A DNA stretch of 64,000 nt, from positions 124,001 through 188,000 of the forward strand of contig NZ_BQYJ01000006.1 of NCBI RefSeq assembly GCF_023168165.1, read 5' to 3'. This document shows positions 39,802 through 48,511 of this stretch, one piece after another. The notes below the pieces were generated by a model. The model ran no database searches and was not told where the DNA came from. It was given only the letters and a program-made list of their open reading frames with translations. Numbering within the stretch: the stretch's first letter is position 1; each line of letters opens with the position of its first letter. The translations under genes and the position numbers were made by a program. The DNA comes from Niallia sp. NCCP-28. GTDB taxonomy: Bacteria; Bacillota; Bacilli; Bacillales; Cytobacillaceae.

Positions 39802-41172
39802 ATGTCTGAATTTAATATCTTAACACCTTGCTGTCAGCCATCTGATGAAACTCAAGAAAATACATTTATCTATAATAAATTACCTATTGCAATTGTTGGG
39901 GCAGGTCCTGTAGGTTTAGCTGCTGCAGCTCATTTGATCCAATATAAGCAAAAAGTTATTCTACTAGAAGCTGGAACTGAAGTGGGAGCAAACATTCTAA
40001 CGTGGAAACATATAAGGTTATTCTCACAGTGGAAATATAACATTGATAAAGCAGCATCTTCTTTATTAGAAAAATATAAATGGGAAAAGCCGAATTTAGA
40101 AGAAATACCTACCGGTAAAGAACTAGTAGAAAAATATTTAATCCCTTTATCAAAGATTCCAGAAATACAAGAAGTATTAGCCTTAAATACAAAAGTCATT
40201 TCTATAGCAAAAAAAAATATCGATAAACTGAAGACTGCTAACCGAGAGAATGTTCCATTTGTTATTTATACAGAGCATAAAGGATCTATTCAAGCTATTG
40301 AAGCAAAAGCTATCATTGATGCGACTGGTACATGGGGAAATCCTAATCCGGCTAACTCCAACGGCGTTTGGATACAAGAGGAAAAAAATCTAAAGGATAA
40401 AATCTTTTATGGGATGCCTGATATCTTAGGAGATAGTATTAATCGTTATAAAAATAAGAAAGTAGCGGTTATTGGAAGTGGACACTCCGCCATTAATGCA
40501 CTATTGGAATTAGGTACATTAAAGGAAATGAATCCTCAAACTGAAATTGTATGGATCATCCGTAAAGAACGAGTAGAGGAAGCATATGGCGGAGAGGAAA
40601 AGGATGCACTGGAAGCGAGGGGAATATTAGGTAGCAGAATTCATGAACTGGTAGATAAAGGGATGGTTCAAGTGTACACTTCGTTTAGAGTCGAGCAACT
40701 GAAAGAAAGTGATCAATCGACACTTAATATTAATGGAGAAGTGAAAGGAGAAAAATATAGTATTGAATTGATTGAAGAAGCTATTGTTAATACAGGAAAT
40801 CGTCCTAACTATTCTTTTTTAAGTGAATTGCGTACAAAAATCGATTTTGCTACTGAAAGCGTGGAGGCTATTTCTTCTTTAATTGATCCTAATTTGCATA
40901 GCTGTGGAACAGTTCGTCCACATGGTGAAAAGGAACTGAGACAACCGGAAAAGAACCTATATATAGTTGGATCTAAAAGCTATGGTAGAGCTCCAACTTT
41001 CTTAATGGCTACAGGATATGAACAGGTGCGATCAATAGCAGCATTTATTGCAGGGGACATTGAGTCCTCAGAAAAAGTAGAGCTGGATTTACCTGAAACA
41101 GGGGTTTGTAGTGTGAATCTCTTAAATACCAATCGTAATAATAGTTGTGATACCGATTCTTGTTGCTCATAA
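39802..41172 (+). CDS. FAD/NAD(P)-dependent oxidoreductase of the arsenic cluster
   Basis: A 456-residue flavoprotein. The N-terminal dinucleotide fold is AIVGAGPVGLAAAAHL (FAD), with a second Rossmann motif, VAVIGSGHSAINALLEL (NAD(P)H), near residue 225. Cysteines cluster at both ends: TPCCQP at residues 11-14 and SCDTDSCCS at the C-terminus, a metalloid-thiol style of tail. It follows the acetyltransferase by one base and is clearly in its operon. It resembles ArsO-type putative flavin monooxygenases found in ars operons. The oxidised substrate (an organoarsenical or a thiol-arsenic species) is unknown. Confidence 0.75.
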   Translation: MSEFNILTPCCQPSDETQENTFIYNKLPIAIVGAGPVGLAAAAHLIQYKQKVILLEAGTEVGANILTWKHIRLFSQWKYNIDKAASSLLEKYKWEKPNLEEIPTGKELVEKYLIPLSKIPEIQEVLALNTKVISIAKKNIDKLKTANRENVPFVIYTEHKGSIQAIEAKAIIDATGTWGNPNPANSNGVWIQEEKNLKDKIFYGMPDILGDSINRYKNKKVAVIGSGHSAINALLELGTLKEMNPQTEIVWIIRKERVEEAYGGEEKDALEARGILGSRIHELVDKGMVQVYTSFRVEQLKESDQSTLNINGEVKGEKYSIELIEEAIVNTGNRPNYSFLSELRTKIDFATESVEAISSLIDPNLHSCGTVRPHGEKELRQPEKNLYIVGSKSYGRAPTFLMATGYEQVRSIAAFIAGDIESSEKVELDLPETGVCSVNLLNTNRNNSCDTDSCCS

Positions 41173-41194
41173 TAATTAATAATGAGGGAGAAAT

Positions 41195-41404
41195 ATGGTT
41201 ATAAATAAGGGTGGAAATCTAAGCAAAGAGTATTTTAAAGCTTACTTAGAACTAATCATGAATAGTTTAGGTATATCCATTGAATTAGCGAAGGAGAAGG
41301 CTTTTTCAAGATTATTTAGTAATAAAGAAAGTACATTAGGATATATATCTTATAACAATTTCATCTGTGCTTATTCCGAATTAGAGAAGGAATTAGCTCA
41401 TTAA
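41195..41404 (+). CDS. Small hypothetical protein in the arsenic cluster (69 aa)
   Basis: A helical 69-residue protein (YFKAYLELIMNSLGISIELA...YNNFICAYSELEKELAH) starting at ATG after GAGGGAG, 22 bp after the flavoprotein and before a terminator. It is the last gene of that operon. Family not recognised; it may be a small partner of the flavoprotein. Confidence 0.55.
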   Translation: MVINKGGNLSKEYFKAYLELIMNSLGISIELAKEKAFSRLFSNKESTLGYISYNNFICAYSELEKELAH

Positions 41405-41424
41405 AATAGGATGATATAAAAAGC

Positions 41425-41458
41425 GAAAATAAGAGTTTAAGCAGCTCTTATTTTCTTG
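41425..41458 (+). terminator. Intrinsic terminator
   Basis: Perfect 11-bp stem GAAAATAAGAG/CTCTTATTTTC (41425-41435 with 41445-41455), 9-nt loop and T-rich tail. Confidence 0.8.
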
Positions 41459-41516
41459 TATACTTGGGGTACCCAATTAATGATGAAGTTAATTAAAATG
41501 GAATGGATGATTACTG

Positions 41517-41855
41517 ATGTCTACAGAACAATTAGATACTGCTGCAAATATTTTAAAACTTTTAGGGGATAAGACAAGATTATCCATAATGGGAATGCTT
41601 ATGATCCATGACTGCTGTGTATGTGAGTTTGTGGATGTATTTCAAATGTCTCAACCAGCTATAAGCCAACATTTGAGAAAATTAAAAGATGCCGGTTTAG
41701 TTAAAGAACAGAAAAAAGGACAATGGGTTATCTATTCGTTAGACCAACAAAATCAACTTTTTCCTATGATAAAAGATATTCTAAAGTTCGTACCGGACCA
41801 AAATGAGAAATTTATCTGGCTAGAAAAAAACGGATTGCGCATTTCTTGTGATTAA
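41517..41855 (+). CDS. arsR: ArsR-family arsenite-responsive repressor 1
   Basis: A 112-residue winged-helix repressor. The As(III)-binding cysteines are in DCCVCEFVDVF (Cys33, 34, 36) at the start of the recognition helix, and the HTH is MSQPAISQHLRKLKDAGLV. Metalloid binding releases it from DNA. ATG 41517 follows a region with CAATTAATGA (41474-41483), the same word as in the marR palindrome. A second ArsR of very similar sequence is encoded 0.4 kb downstream, directly before arsB. Confidence 0.9.
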   Translation: MSTEQLDTAANILKLLGDKTRLSIMGMLMIHDCCVCEFVDVFQMSQPAISQHLRKLKDAGLVKEQKKGQWVIYSLDQQNQLFPMIKDILKFVPDQNEKFIWLEKNGLRISCD

Positions 41856-41875
41856 ATATAAAGGGGTTAATGTGG

Positions 41876-41904
41876 TTGACATTAACTTTTTAGTACATTA
41901 ATAT
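41876..41904 (+). promoter_or_regulatory. Promoter upstream of the second arsR unit
   Basis: Consensus-like -35 TTGACA (41876-41881) and -10 TAATAT (41899-41904) with a 17-bp spacer. AT-rich dyad sequence just downstream (ATATAAGCATATAATTATAT) is a candidate ArsR operator. Confidence 0.7.
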
Positions 41905-41968
41905 ATAAGCATATAATTATATAAGAAAACCAAATGACATTAATAACAATTATTATTGGAGGTGCTCC

Positions 41969-42154
41969 ATGAAATACTTTCTTTTTTTCTTTGTTTTATT
42001 ATCGATTGCCTGTTTTGTTTTTATTGATAATAAGCAGAATAAAGAAAAGGATATAACATTTATCTATTGGTTATTTTTAATTGGAATGTTAGGTCCGATT
42101 GGGCTAGGTATTTATGTTCTTTGTACGAAGAAAAAAAGAGAGAGCATGGATTAG
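41969..42154 (+). CDS. Small two-helix membrane protein (61 aa)
   Basis: Two hydrophobic helices (YFLFFFVLLSIACFVFI and YWLFLIGMLGPIGLGIYVL) separated by a short charged loop and ending in KKKRES. It resembles the stand-alone PLDc_N-type membrane micro-proteins. GGAGGTG precedes the start. It lies between the two arsR genes under the 41876 promoter; its role in metalloid stress is unknown. Confidence 0.6.
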   Translation: MKYFLFFFVLLSIACFVFIDNKQNKEKDITFIYWLFLIGMLGPIGLGIYVLCTKKKRESMD

Positions 42155-42233
42155 TTTGTTTCTTATATAAGTAAATAATAATATAGTTATATTTATGTAA
42201 ATTAGGATTAGTAATAAAGGGAGGTGGATAAAA

Positions 42234-42578
42234 ATGATAATAGAACATGAATCCTTAAAGGATACAGCAAATGTATTAAAGCTTTTAGGGGATAAAACTA
42301 GACTATCCATGGTAAGCATGTTGGCTGAACAAGAATGCTGTGTATGTGAATTTGTTGAGATATTTGAAATGTCACAGCCTTCTATAAGTCAACATTTAAG
42401 AAAGATGAGAGATCTTGGAATTGTGAGAGAACAAAGAAAAGGACAATGGGTAGTTTATTCTTTAAATACATTAAGTGAATACTACTTATTAATAAGAGAA
42501 TTATTAAAGCATGTACCAAGTCAGCAAGAAAAGTTTGATTGGCTAGAGAAAAAAGGATTAAGAATTACATGTTATTAA
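42234..42578 (+). CDS. arsR: ArsR-family arsenite-responsive repressor 2
   Basis: A 114-residue paralogue of the upstream ArsR. It has the same ECCVCEFVEIFEMSQPSISQ core with the three sensor cysteines, a similar wing (EQRKGQWVVYSL) and a nearly identical C-terminal QEKFDWLEKKGLRITCY. It starts with ATG behind GGGAGGTGG, and its stop lies 15 bases before arsB, so it is the operon-internal regulator of the efflux gene. Confidence 0.9.
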   Translation: MIIEHESLKDTANVLKLLGDKTRLSMVSMLAEQECCVCEFVEIFEMSQPSISQHLRKMRDLGIVREQRKGQWVVYSLNTLSEYYLLIRELLKHVPSQQEKFDWLEKKGLRITCY

Positions 42579-42593
42579 TGGAGGTTAACAACT

Positions 42594-43892
42594 TTGTTAC
42601 AAACAATATTAGCAACAATTATATTTTTATTAACCCTGACATTAGTTATCTGGCAACCGAAAAATCTTTCAATCGGTTGGTCTGCTTGTGGTGGTGCGAT
42701 ATTGGCACTTATTGTAGGTGTAGTTGATTTTAATGATGTCGTCGATGTAACTGGGATTGTTTGGAATGCTACACTGGCATTCGTTGCAATTATTATTATT
42801 TCACTAATATTAGATGAAATTGGATTTTTTGAATGGGCAGCTCTACATATGGCAAGGGTTGCTGGTGGTAATGGTCTAAAGATGTTTGTTTATGTCTCTA
42901 TACTAGGAGCAATAGTTGCAGCGTTATTTGCAAACGATGGAGCAGCCCTAATTCTAACGCCAATCGTTCTAGCAATGGTTAGAGCATTGAAATTAGAAGA
43001 GAAAATGGTTTTTCCCTTTATCATAGCAAGTGGTTTTATTGCTGATACTACATCATTACCTTTAGTTGTGAGTAATTTGGTAAACATTGTATCTGCTGAT
43101 TTCTTTAATATCGGATTTGTAGAATATGCTTCCCGAATGATTGTACCAAATATTTTCTCATTAGTGGCAAGTATCCTCGTGTTGTATTTATATTTTCGCA
43201 AGAGGATTCCAAAGGTTTATGATTTAAAGCAATTAAAAGTACCACAAGATGCAATCAAAGACCTAAAGATGTTTCGTTTATCTTGGTTGATTTTAGCGGT
43301 ATTGCTTGTTGGTTATTTCGTGAGCGAATTTCTGTCGATTCCAGTTTCACTCATCGCTGGTGTAATCGCTATTATTTTCCTTGTATTTGCAAGAAGAAGC
43401 GCAGCTGTTTCTATTAAAAAAGTAGTCAAGGGTGCTCCGTGGGCAATTGTATTCTTCTCTATTGGAATGTATGTCGTAATTTATGGACTGCGTAATGTTG
43501 GTTTAACTGACCTCCTTTCAAGTGTTATTCAGACAGCTGCAGACCAAGGATTATTTGTTGCAACCCTGGGAATGGGATTCATTGCAGCTATCATATCTTC
43601 CATCATGAATAATATGCCAACAGTACTTATTGATGCTTTAGCCATTGCAGATACAAATGCTACTGGAGTAATAAAAGAGGGGTTAATTTACGCTAATGTT
43701 ATTGGATCTGATTTAGGTCCTAAGATAACACCAATCGGTTCGTTAGCAACGTTGTTATGGCTTCACGTTCTATCTCAAAAAGGTGTAAAAATATCATGGG
43801 GAACTTATTTTAAAACAGGTATTATCTTAACTATTCCAACCCTTTTGATTACTCTAATAGGCTTATATCTATGGCTTTCCATTCTTTCATAA
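42594..43892 (+). CDS. arsB: Arsenite/antimonite efflux permease ArsB
   Basis: A 432-residue membrane transporter of the ArsB (not Acr3) family. The signature [17 protein letters not shown] follows an early helix, with mid-protein [18 protein letters not shown] and C-terminal [13 protein letters not shown] and [20 protein letters not shown], all typical of ArsB/NhaD-type antiporters. It exports As(III) using the membrane potential; no ArsA ATPase gene is adjacent. It starts with TTG after GGAGGT. The downstream gene encodes a CoA-disulfide reductase that may supply reduced thiols. Confidence 0.92.
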   Translation: MLQTILATIIFLLTLTLVIWQPKNLSIGWSACGGAILALIVGVVDFNDVVDVTGIVWNATLAFVAIIIISLILDEIGFFEWAALHMARVAGGNGLKMFVYVSILGAIVAALFANDGAALILTPIVLAMVRALKLEEKMVFPFIIASGFIADTTSLPLVVSNLVNIVSADFFNIGFVEYASRMIVPNIFSLVASILVLYLYFRKRIPKVYDLKQLKVPQDAIKDLKMFRLSWLILAVLLVGYFVSEFLSIPVSLIAGVIAIIFLVFARRSAAVSIKKVVKGAPWAIVFFSIGMYVVIYGLRNVGLTDLLSSVIQTAADQGLFVATLGMGFIAAIISSIMNNMPTVLIDALAIADTNATGVIKEGLIYANVIGSDLGPKITPIGSLATLLWLHVLSQKGVKISWGTYFKTGIILTIPTLLITLIGLYLWLSILS

Positions 43893-43952
43893 TGAAAAGG
43901 AATTATTAATTATACAGAGTAATATTGATACTAACTTTTGGAGGATATAATC

Positions 43953-45596
43953 ATGAAAGTACTAATTATAGGATCTGTGGCAGCAGGAACATCCGTAGCT
44001 GCAAAAGCACGTAGGAATGATGAAAATGCGGAAATCACTCTATATAATGCAGACTACGACATCTCTTATTCCATATGCGGAATTCCCTATTTTCTAGGTG
44101 GAGAAGTAGAAGACCTGGAAATATTAACCCCAAGAAGTGCAGCTTGGTTTAAAAAGCGATATAACGTAGATATCTTTACACGTCACGAAGTAACTTCTAT
44201 TGATGCGAGAGTAAAGAAAGTTCAAGTTATGAACCTAGATACAAATGAAATAAAAGAGGACACTTATGATGTATTGGTTTTTGCTACAGGGGCTTCTCCA
44301 ATTAAACCTAATATTGATGGAGTATATGGAGAGCATGTATTTCAAGTTCGTACAATACAAAATACTGCAGCAATTGATCAATATATGAAAGCAAATCAAC
44401 CAAAGAAGGCAACGATTATAGGAGCTGGCTATATTGGTTTAGAAATGGCAGAACAGCTTACTCATAGAGGATTAGATGTAACAATCGTACAACGCAGTAA
44501 CCATGTAATGGCACATATGGATAAAGATATCGCTTCAAGAGTCGAAGAACATTTAGTTAAAAAAGGAGTAAACCTCATCTTAAATGATGAAGTAACTGCT
44601 ATAAATAAGAAGGAAGTAAAAACTAAATCAGGAAAAGCTATTGAAACGGATATTGTTATATTAGCTACGGGTGTTCGTCCAAATACACAATTGGCTAAGG
44701 AAATCGGTGTTGAAATTGGTGCTACTGGAGCTATCGCAGTTAACACTAAAATGCAAACTAACCTTCCTGATGTATATGCTGTTGGTGATGTTGCTGAAAG
44801 TTACTCTGTAATTACAGGAAAACCTATCTATCGTCCATTAGGAAGTACAGCTAACAAAATGGGAAGAATAGCTGGAGATGTAATAACGGGAGGTTCTTTA
44901 GAACACCGAGGTATTTTAGGTACCGGCATCTTAAGAGTATTTGATTTGGCTGTTGGTCAAACAGGTATGAATGAGATAGAAGCTTTAGAAGAAGGCTATG
45001 ATATTGAAATACTTCATAATATTAAGCCGGCCAGAGCAGAGTACCTTGGAGGAAAAGAATTAGTTATTAAAGCAATTGCAGATAGAGAAACTGGCAGAGT
45101 ATTAGGTGTACAAATAGTAGGGGAAGAAGGCGTGGATAAACGGATTGATGTATTTGTAACAGCAATGACGTTTAAAGCAAAAGCAGAAGATTTATTCCAT
45201 CTTGATCTTGCCTATGCACCTCCATTCAGTACAACAAAAGATCCAGTAATGTACACTGGAATGGCTCTGCAAAATGCTATTGAAAAGAAGAATAAGCTAA
45301 TTACACCCAAGGAACTAACGGAGAGAATAGAAAAAGGAGAAGCCATTCAAGTTATTGATACACGGGCACCAAAACAATATAATGTATCAAAAGTGGCGAC
45401 GGCAATAAATATACCACTAGGTCAATTGCGTGAGAAATGTAAAGAACTTGATCCCCATTTGCCAACAGTAACTTACTGTAATGGTGGAGTAACTGGGAAT
45501 GCTGCACAAAATGTTATGCGTAACTTAGGGTTTAACGATATCTATAATCTTTCTGGTGGTAATAAGAATTATCAAAACTATATGAAGAACAATTAA
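43953..45596 (+). CDS. CoA-disulfide/persulfide reductase with rhodanese domain (CoADR-RHD)
   Basis: A 547-residue flavoprotein: FAD fold (IIGSVAAGTSVAAKARR), the redox-active single Cys in SYSICGIPYF (about residue 43), NAD(P)H fold (IIGAGYIGLEMAEQL) and the dimerisation domain. It ends with a rhodanese domain with catalytic Cys in TYCNGGVTGN. CoADR-RHD enzymes reduce CoA disulfide, CoA persulfide or polysulfide. The start is ATG 43953 after GGAGG. It follows arsB and precedes the CstR persulfide block, so it may serve either thiol-dependent arsenic handling or sulfur detoxification. Confidence 0.88.
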   Translation: MKVLIIGSVAAGTSVAAKARRNDENAEITLYNADYDISYSICGIPYFLGGEVEDLEILTPRSAAWFKKRYNVDIFTRHEVTSIDARVKKVQVMNLDTNEIKEDTYDVLVFATGASPIKPNIDGVYGEHVFQVRTIQNTAAIDQYMKANQPKKATIIGAGYIGLEMAEQLTHRGLDVTIVQRSNHVMAHMDKDIASRVEEHLVKKGVNLILNDEVTAINKKEVKTKSGKAIETDIVILATGVRPNTQLAKEIGVEIGATGAIAVNTKMQTNLPDVYAVGDVAESYSVITGKPIYRPLGSTANKMGRIAGDVITGGSLEHRGILGTGILRVFDLAVGQTGMNEIEALEEGYDIEILHNIKPARAEYLGGKELVIKAIADRETGRVLGVQIVGEEGVDKRIDVFVTAMTFKAKAEDLFHLDLAYAPPFSTTKDPVMYTGMALQNAIEKKNKLITPKELTERIEKGEAIQVIDTRAPKQYNVSKVATAINIPLGQLREKCKELDPHLPTVTYCNGGVTGNAAQNVMRNLGFNDIYNLSGGNKNYQNYMKNN

Positions 45597-45602
45597 TCGA
45601 TC

Positions 45603-45641
45603 AAAAGATTCTAGGTTTACCTGGGGTCTTTTTTTTCGCTA
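45603..45641 (+). terminator. Intrinsic terminator of the ars unit
   Basis: AAAAGATTCTAGG pairs with CCTGGGGTCTTTT (several G-U pairs) around TTTA, then eight T. Confidence 0.75.
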
Positions 45642-45780
45642 AAATAGCAGTTTAGCTTAACAAGGAAAATTTGTTTTCGTTGTAGAATAACCATTGATGA
45701 GTATTTATTAATTATAGCTATTGAATGATACATATCAGTTATGGAAAATAGGATAGTAATTAACTTTGGAAGGGGTCTAT

Positions 45781-46359
45781 ATGGAAAATACATTAGAAAT
45801 GAGAATAGAGGCATCTTTTTCTTTGAATTTTCTAGTTTACATTCAAAATATATATATAAATCAAAACCAAAATAAAGATCAATTGAAATTTCCATACATA
45901 GCATTGAAGTATGAGTTCCCAAAAGACTTCGAAAAGCGTTATAGAGAGAGAGTTATGGAGTGAAATATCGAAGCGAGTTTCCTCAGAGCATCCCATAAAT
46001 GATATTTTCAATGAAGAAAAAAACATAATTTATCAGAGTTTATTCATGGAGGACAATGTTACCTTAAATGAATTTGAAGAGATTTATTTATCCTTCAAAG
46101 TATGGTGGAACAGTTTAGCTGGTTGTTTTTCGATAGAACGATCTATTGATGCTCCTTTAGATGAAGTTTATAAATTATTGGCGAATTTACTTATAGAAAA
46201 AAGAATCAAACCAAAAAATACTTGGATATAAGTTTAATTTATGATGAGTGTTTATTGGGAGATATAGAACCAACATTTTACTTTTCTATTTTTACTATAG
46301 ATGATTGGTTTATAAACCGTAAAAAGTTAATCCCTAAATTACAGTTAAGTATTCATTAA
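45781..46359 (+). pseudogene. Hypothetical gene broken by two frameshifts
   Basis: Begins at ATG 45781 after GAAGGGGT and reads EFPKDFEKRYRE in frame 1. It continues after a shift near 45950 as LWSEISKRVSSEHPIND and LAGCFSIERSIDAPLDEVY. After a second shift near 46228 it ends ISLIYDECLLGDIEPTFYF...LIPKLQLSIH. The three pieces join smoothly, which points to one decayed gene of about 190 codons rather than separate small genes. No family recognised. Confidence 0.65.
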
Positions 46360-46440
46360 TTAATTGGTATTATGTTCAGAATAGCTACCAACCAATAAAG
46401 CATCTAATCTTATTTTAGATAGGGAGTTTAGTTTGAATAA

Positions 46441-46490
46441 ATAACTGAATGTAGACACCCTTCTTACAAAGGGTGTCTGCATTCAGTTAT
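46441..46490. terminator. Long bidirectional terminator
   Basis: A nearly perfect stem of about 20 bp (ATAACTGAATGTAGACACCC with GGGTGTCTGCATTCAGTTAT). The DUF3888-like gene's stop codon is in the loop. Confidence 0.8.
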
Positions 46491-46859
46491 TTCGTTTGGT
46501 TTTAACCTTTTTCTTTTGAAATCAATAGCCCGCCACTCTATGGATTTTTCATTACTAAAAGTAATTGTCACTAAATCATTAGGAGGACTGTGAGCACCTT
46601 CAAATGTTGTTACGTGCACGGTGACATTAAATAAGTAAGTGCCTATTGGAAGCTTCTTAATTTGAGTTATTTCACCACAATAATTTTGTTTAATTTCGCC
46701 ATATTGCTTCTTTAATTCTTGTTGAATTGAGGGATAAAGCATAATATAAATCAAGTCATCACGCAACTGTATATCATTTTTAGTTACGGTTTCTGCTTGA
46801 ACAGGAGAATAAGAGAAAAGAGTTAGGCAAGCAAACAATATTAAATTGCTTTTTTTCAT
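46464..46859 (-). CDS. Secreted DUF3888-like protein (131 aa)
   Basis: A Bacillaceae-type exported protein. The signal peptide occupies residues 1-22 (LILFACLTLFSYSPVQA). The mature part has LRDDLIYIMLYPSIQQELKKQYG, NVTVHVTTFEGAHSPPNDLVTITF and a basic C-terminal tail, which match the DUF3888 layout. It has GGAGGTTC upstream on the reverse strand and a strong terminator at its end. Function unknown. It separates the arsenic and persulfide blocks. Confidence 0.75.
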   Translation of the reverse strand: MKKSNLILFACLTLFSYSPVQAETVTKNDIQLRDDLIYIMLYPSIQQELKKQYGEIKQNYCGEITQIKKLPIGTYLFNVTVHVTTFEGAHSPPNDLVTITFSNEKSIEWRAIDFKRKRLKPNEITECRHPL

Positions 46860-47368
46860 ATAGAACCTCCATTCAATGTTGCTCTTATTATGAACGATTA
46901 AAGAAATTCTTATTAAACTAACGGGGTAACATTCTTCTAATAAATGAAAAATTAGAAAAGGGGCAGCATTCCTATATTAAATGAAAAGATCCATTCTTAT
47001 GGCATTAACGTGGAGTTTTGTTTAAGTGAAGATGTTCATAAAGAGTTTGAGTTGTCCAAAGTTTACCCATTTCAACCGATGTAAGAGAATTATTTTCATC
47101 TTTTTCATTCTTCTTAATTCTAACGGTTTTAAAATACTCATAGCGTTTAAAAAATTTGACCGCTAAACTAATTACGGTCTTTTTATAAAATTCATTATTG
47201 ACAATATACCTATAGGGGTATAATATAAAAATTGTCAGTGAAAATATTTCATCTGCTGATACTTCCTTTATAAATTAAAATCCTAATATAAATGCTAAAA
47301 GTTAAAACACTAGTTATATATAAGTGGCAACATTACATGATTATTTACTATAAAAGGAGAGGAAAAAA
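46860..47368. other. Intergenic region with the cstR promoter
   Basis: No gene is convincing in these 500 bases. The right part holds the cstR promoter and operator (47198-47226) and an AAAAGGAGAGG ribosome-binding site. The left part (about 46900-47150) looks like non-coding or decayed sequence of unknown origin. Confidence 0.5.
47198..47226 (+). promoter_or_regulatory. cstR promoter with CstR operator 1
   Basis: -35 TTGACA (47198-47203) and -10 TATAAT (47219-47224) or TAATAT (47221-47226) flank the dyad ATACCTATAGGGGTAT (47206-47221). This is the CsoR/CstR-type operator, ATACC-N6-GGTAT. Binding there would mask the spacer and the -10. Confidence 0.8.
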
Positions 47369-47629
47369 ATGGATTATAATGAACAAATAAAAAATAGAGT
47401 TAAACGTATAGAAGGACAATTAAGAGGAATCTTAAAAATGATGGAAGATAATAAAGATTGCAAGGAAGTAATTACACAATTATCTGCATCAAGAACTGGA
47501 ATTGACCGAACGATAGGATTAATTGTTAGCTCAAATTTGATTGAATGTGTTAGGGAAGCTGATAAAAATGGCGAGAATACAGAGGAATTAGTAAAAGAAG
47601 CTGTAAACCTACTTGTAAAAAGCAGATAA
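47369..47629 (+). CDS. cstR: CstR persulfide-sensing repressor (86 aa)
   Basis: CsoR-family all-helical repressor. Cys31 (DNKDCKEVITQL) and Cys60 (SNLIECVREA) are both present, while the His of copper-sensing CsoR is absent. This is exactly the CstR pattern, in which persulfides cross-link the two cysteines across subunits and release DNA. Five matching operators in the next 3 kb define its regulon. It starts at ATG after AAAGGAGAGG, and a short T-rich stretch follows the gene. Confidence 0.9.
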   Translation: MDYNEQIKNRVKRIEGQLRGILKMMEDNKDCKEVITQLSASRTGIDRTIGLIVSSNLIECVREADKNGENTEELVKEAVNLLVKSR

Positions 47630-47667
47630 AAAAGAGTTGACACCTTCTCTTTTTTTAACTATTCTAT

Positions 47668-47683
47668 ATACCTATAGGGGTAA
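47668..47683 (+). promoter_or_regulatory. CstR operator 2
   Basis: ATACCTATAGGGGTAA, matching operator 1 at 15 of 16 positions, 25 bp before the broken tusA gene. TATAAT (47687-47692) lies just downstream as a -10. Confidence 0.75.
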
Positions 47684-47707
47684 CGGTATAATAAAGGATA
47701 ATTACTA

Positions 47708-47923
47708 GTGGAAATTGACAAATTGTTAGATGCAAAAGGATTAGTATGTCCGATGCCAATTGTAAAAACAAAGAAGGCAATGACTGAACTTGAAAATGGT
47801 TAAATATTAGAAATTCATACTACAGATAAAGGGGCAATAAATGATCTTTCAGCGTGGTCTAAAACAGTAGGTCACGAATTATTGAGTCAAAAAGAAGAAA
47901 ACAGTATTGAATTTTTTGATTAG
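47708..47923 (+). pseudogene. TusA-family sulfur carrier with an in-frame TAA
   Basis: GTG-started frame identical in plan to the intact TusA at 51434: LDAKGLVCPMPIVKTKKAM with the carrier Cys, then a TAA (47801-47803) where the family has Lys in ENGxILEIHTTDKGA, then the rest of the domain (DLSAWSKTVGHELL). Only one base separates TAA from a Lys codon. The 31-residue product would keep the catalytic Cys but not the fold, so the gene is most likely dead, possibly recently. A sequencing error cannot be excluded. Confidence 0.8.
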
Positions 47924-47950
47924 AAAGGGTTAATTTTTTTGTTGCTTATA

Positions 47951-47966
47951 ATACCTATACGGGTAT
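47951..47966 (+). promoter_or_regulatory. CstR operator 3
   Basis: ATACCTATACGGGTAT, 33 bp before the DsrE-like gene. Confidence 0.7.
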
Positions 47967-47998
47967 TGGTTATATTATTATTTATTGGAGGTAACAAC

Positions 47999-48478
47999 AT
48001 GACTGAAAAGAAAAAAACAACCATTGTACTATTTAGTGGTGATTATGATAAAGCGATGGCAGCTTATATTATAGCTAATGGTGCTGCAGCTTATGATCAT
48101 GAGGTAACTATTTTCCACACTTTTTGGGGGTTAAATGCCTTACGTAAGGATGAAAATATTACCTTAAAAAAAGGATTTATGGAAAGAATGTTTGGCAAGA
48201 TGATGCCTAGAGGTGCTGATAAAATGGGGCTTTCCAAGATGAACTTTGCTGGAATGGGTCCTAAGTTGATTAAGGATATTATGAAAAAGCATAACGCTAT
48301 GCCTTTACCACAATTAATTGAAATGGCTCAAGAACAAGAAGTAAAACTTGTAGCTTGCACCTTGACAATGGATTTATTAGGACTAAAACAAGAAGAGTTA
48401 TTAGGGAACATAGAATATGCAGGTGTTGCTGCTTATTTAGCGGATGCTGAAAATGGAAATGTTAATCTATTTATCTAA
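47999..48478 (+). CDS. DsrE-family sulfurtransferase-like protein (159 aa)
   Basis: A DsrE2/DsrE-type sulfur carrier or peroxiredoxin-like fold. It starts TTIVLFSGDYDKAMAAYIIANGAAA, with the conserved Cys in KLVACTLTMDLLGLKQEEL, and has a Met/Lys-rich middle loop (MERMFGKMMPRGADKMG). ATG 47999 follows GGAGGTAACA; the longer frame from 47939 would read through the operator. Such proteins pass persulfide sulfur to TusA. It is the second gene in the CstR regulon. Confidence 0.82.
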   Translation: MTEKKKTTIVLFSGDYDKAMAAYIIANGAAAYDHEVTIFHTFWGLNALRKDENITLKKGFMERMFGKMMPRGADKMGLSKMNFAGMGPKLIKDIMKKHNAMPLPQLIEMAQEQEVKLVACTLTMDLLGLKQEELLGNIEYAGVAAYLADAENGNVNLFI

Positions 48479-48511
48479 CGAAGTAAAAGTTTGTTTAAAG
48501 GAGGTTTTAAT

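Noticed and set aside
41468-41475. GGGGTACC as a second Tn4430-type transposon end
   Set aside because: Only eight bases match; the following sequence (CAATTAATGA) is the operator word of the arsenic cluster, not a terminal repeat.
45911-46231. Separate 106-residue gene
   Set aside because: It joins smoothly by frameshift with the preceding and following frames, so it was annotated as part of one broken gene instead.
46441-46490. Long perfect inverted repeat as an IS end or att site
   Set aside because: Position at the end of the DUF3888-like gene and hairpin form fit a terminator; no second copy was noticed.
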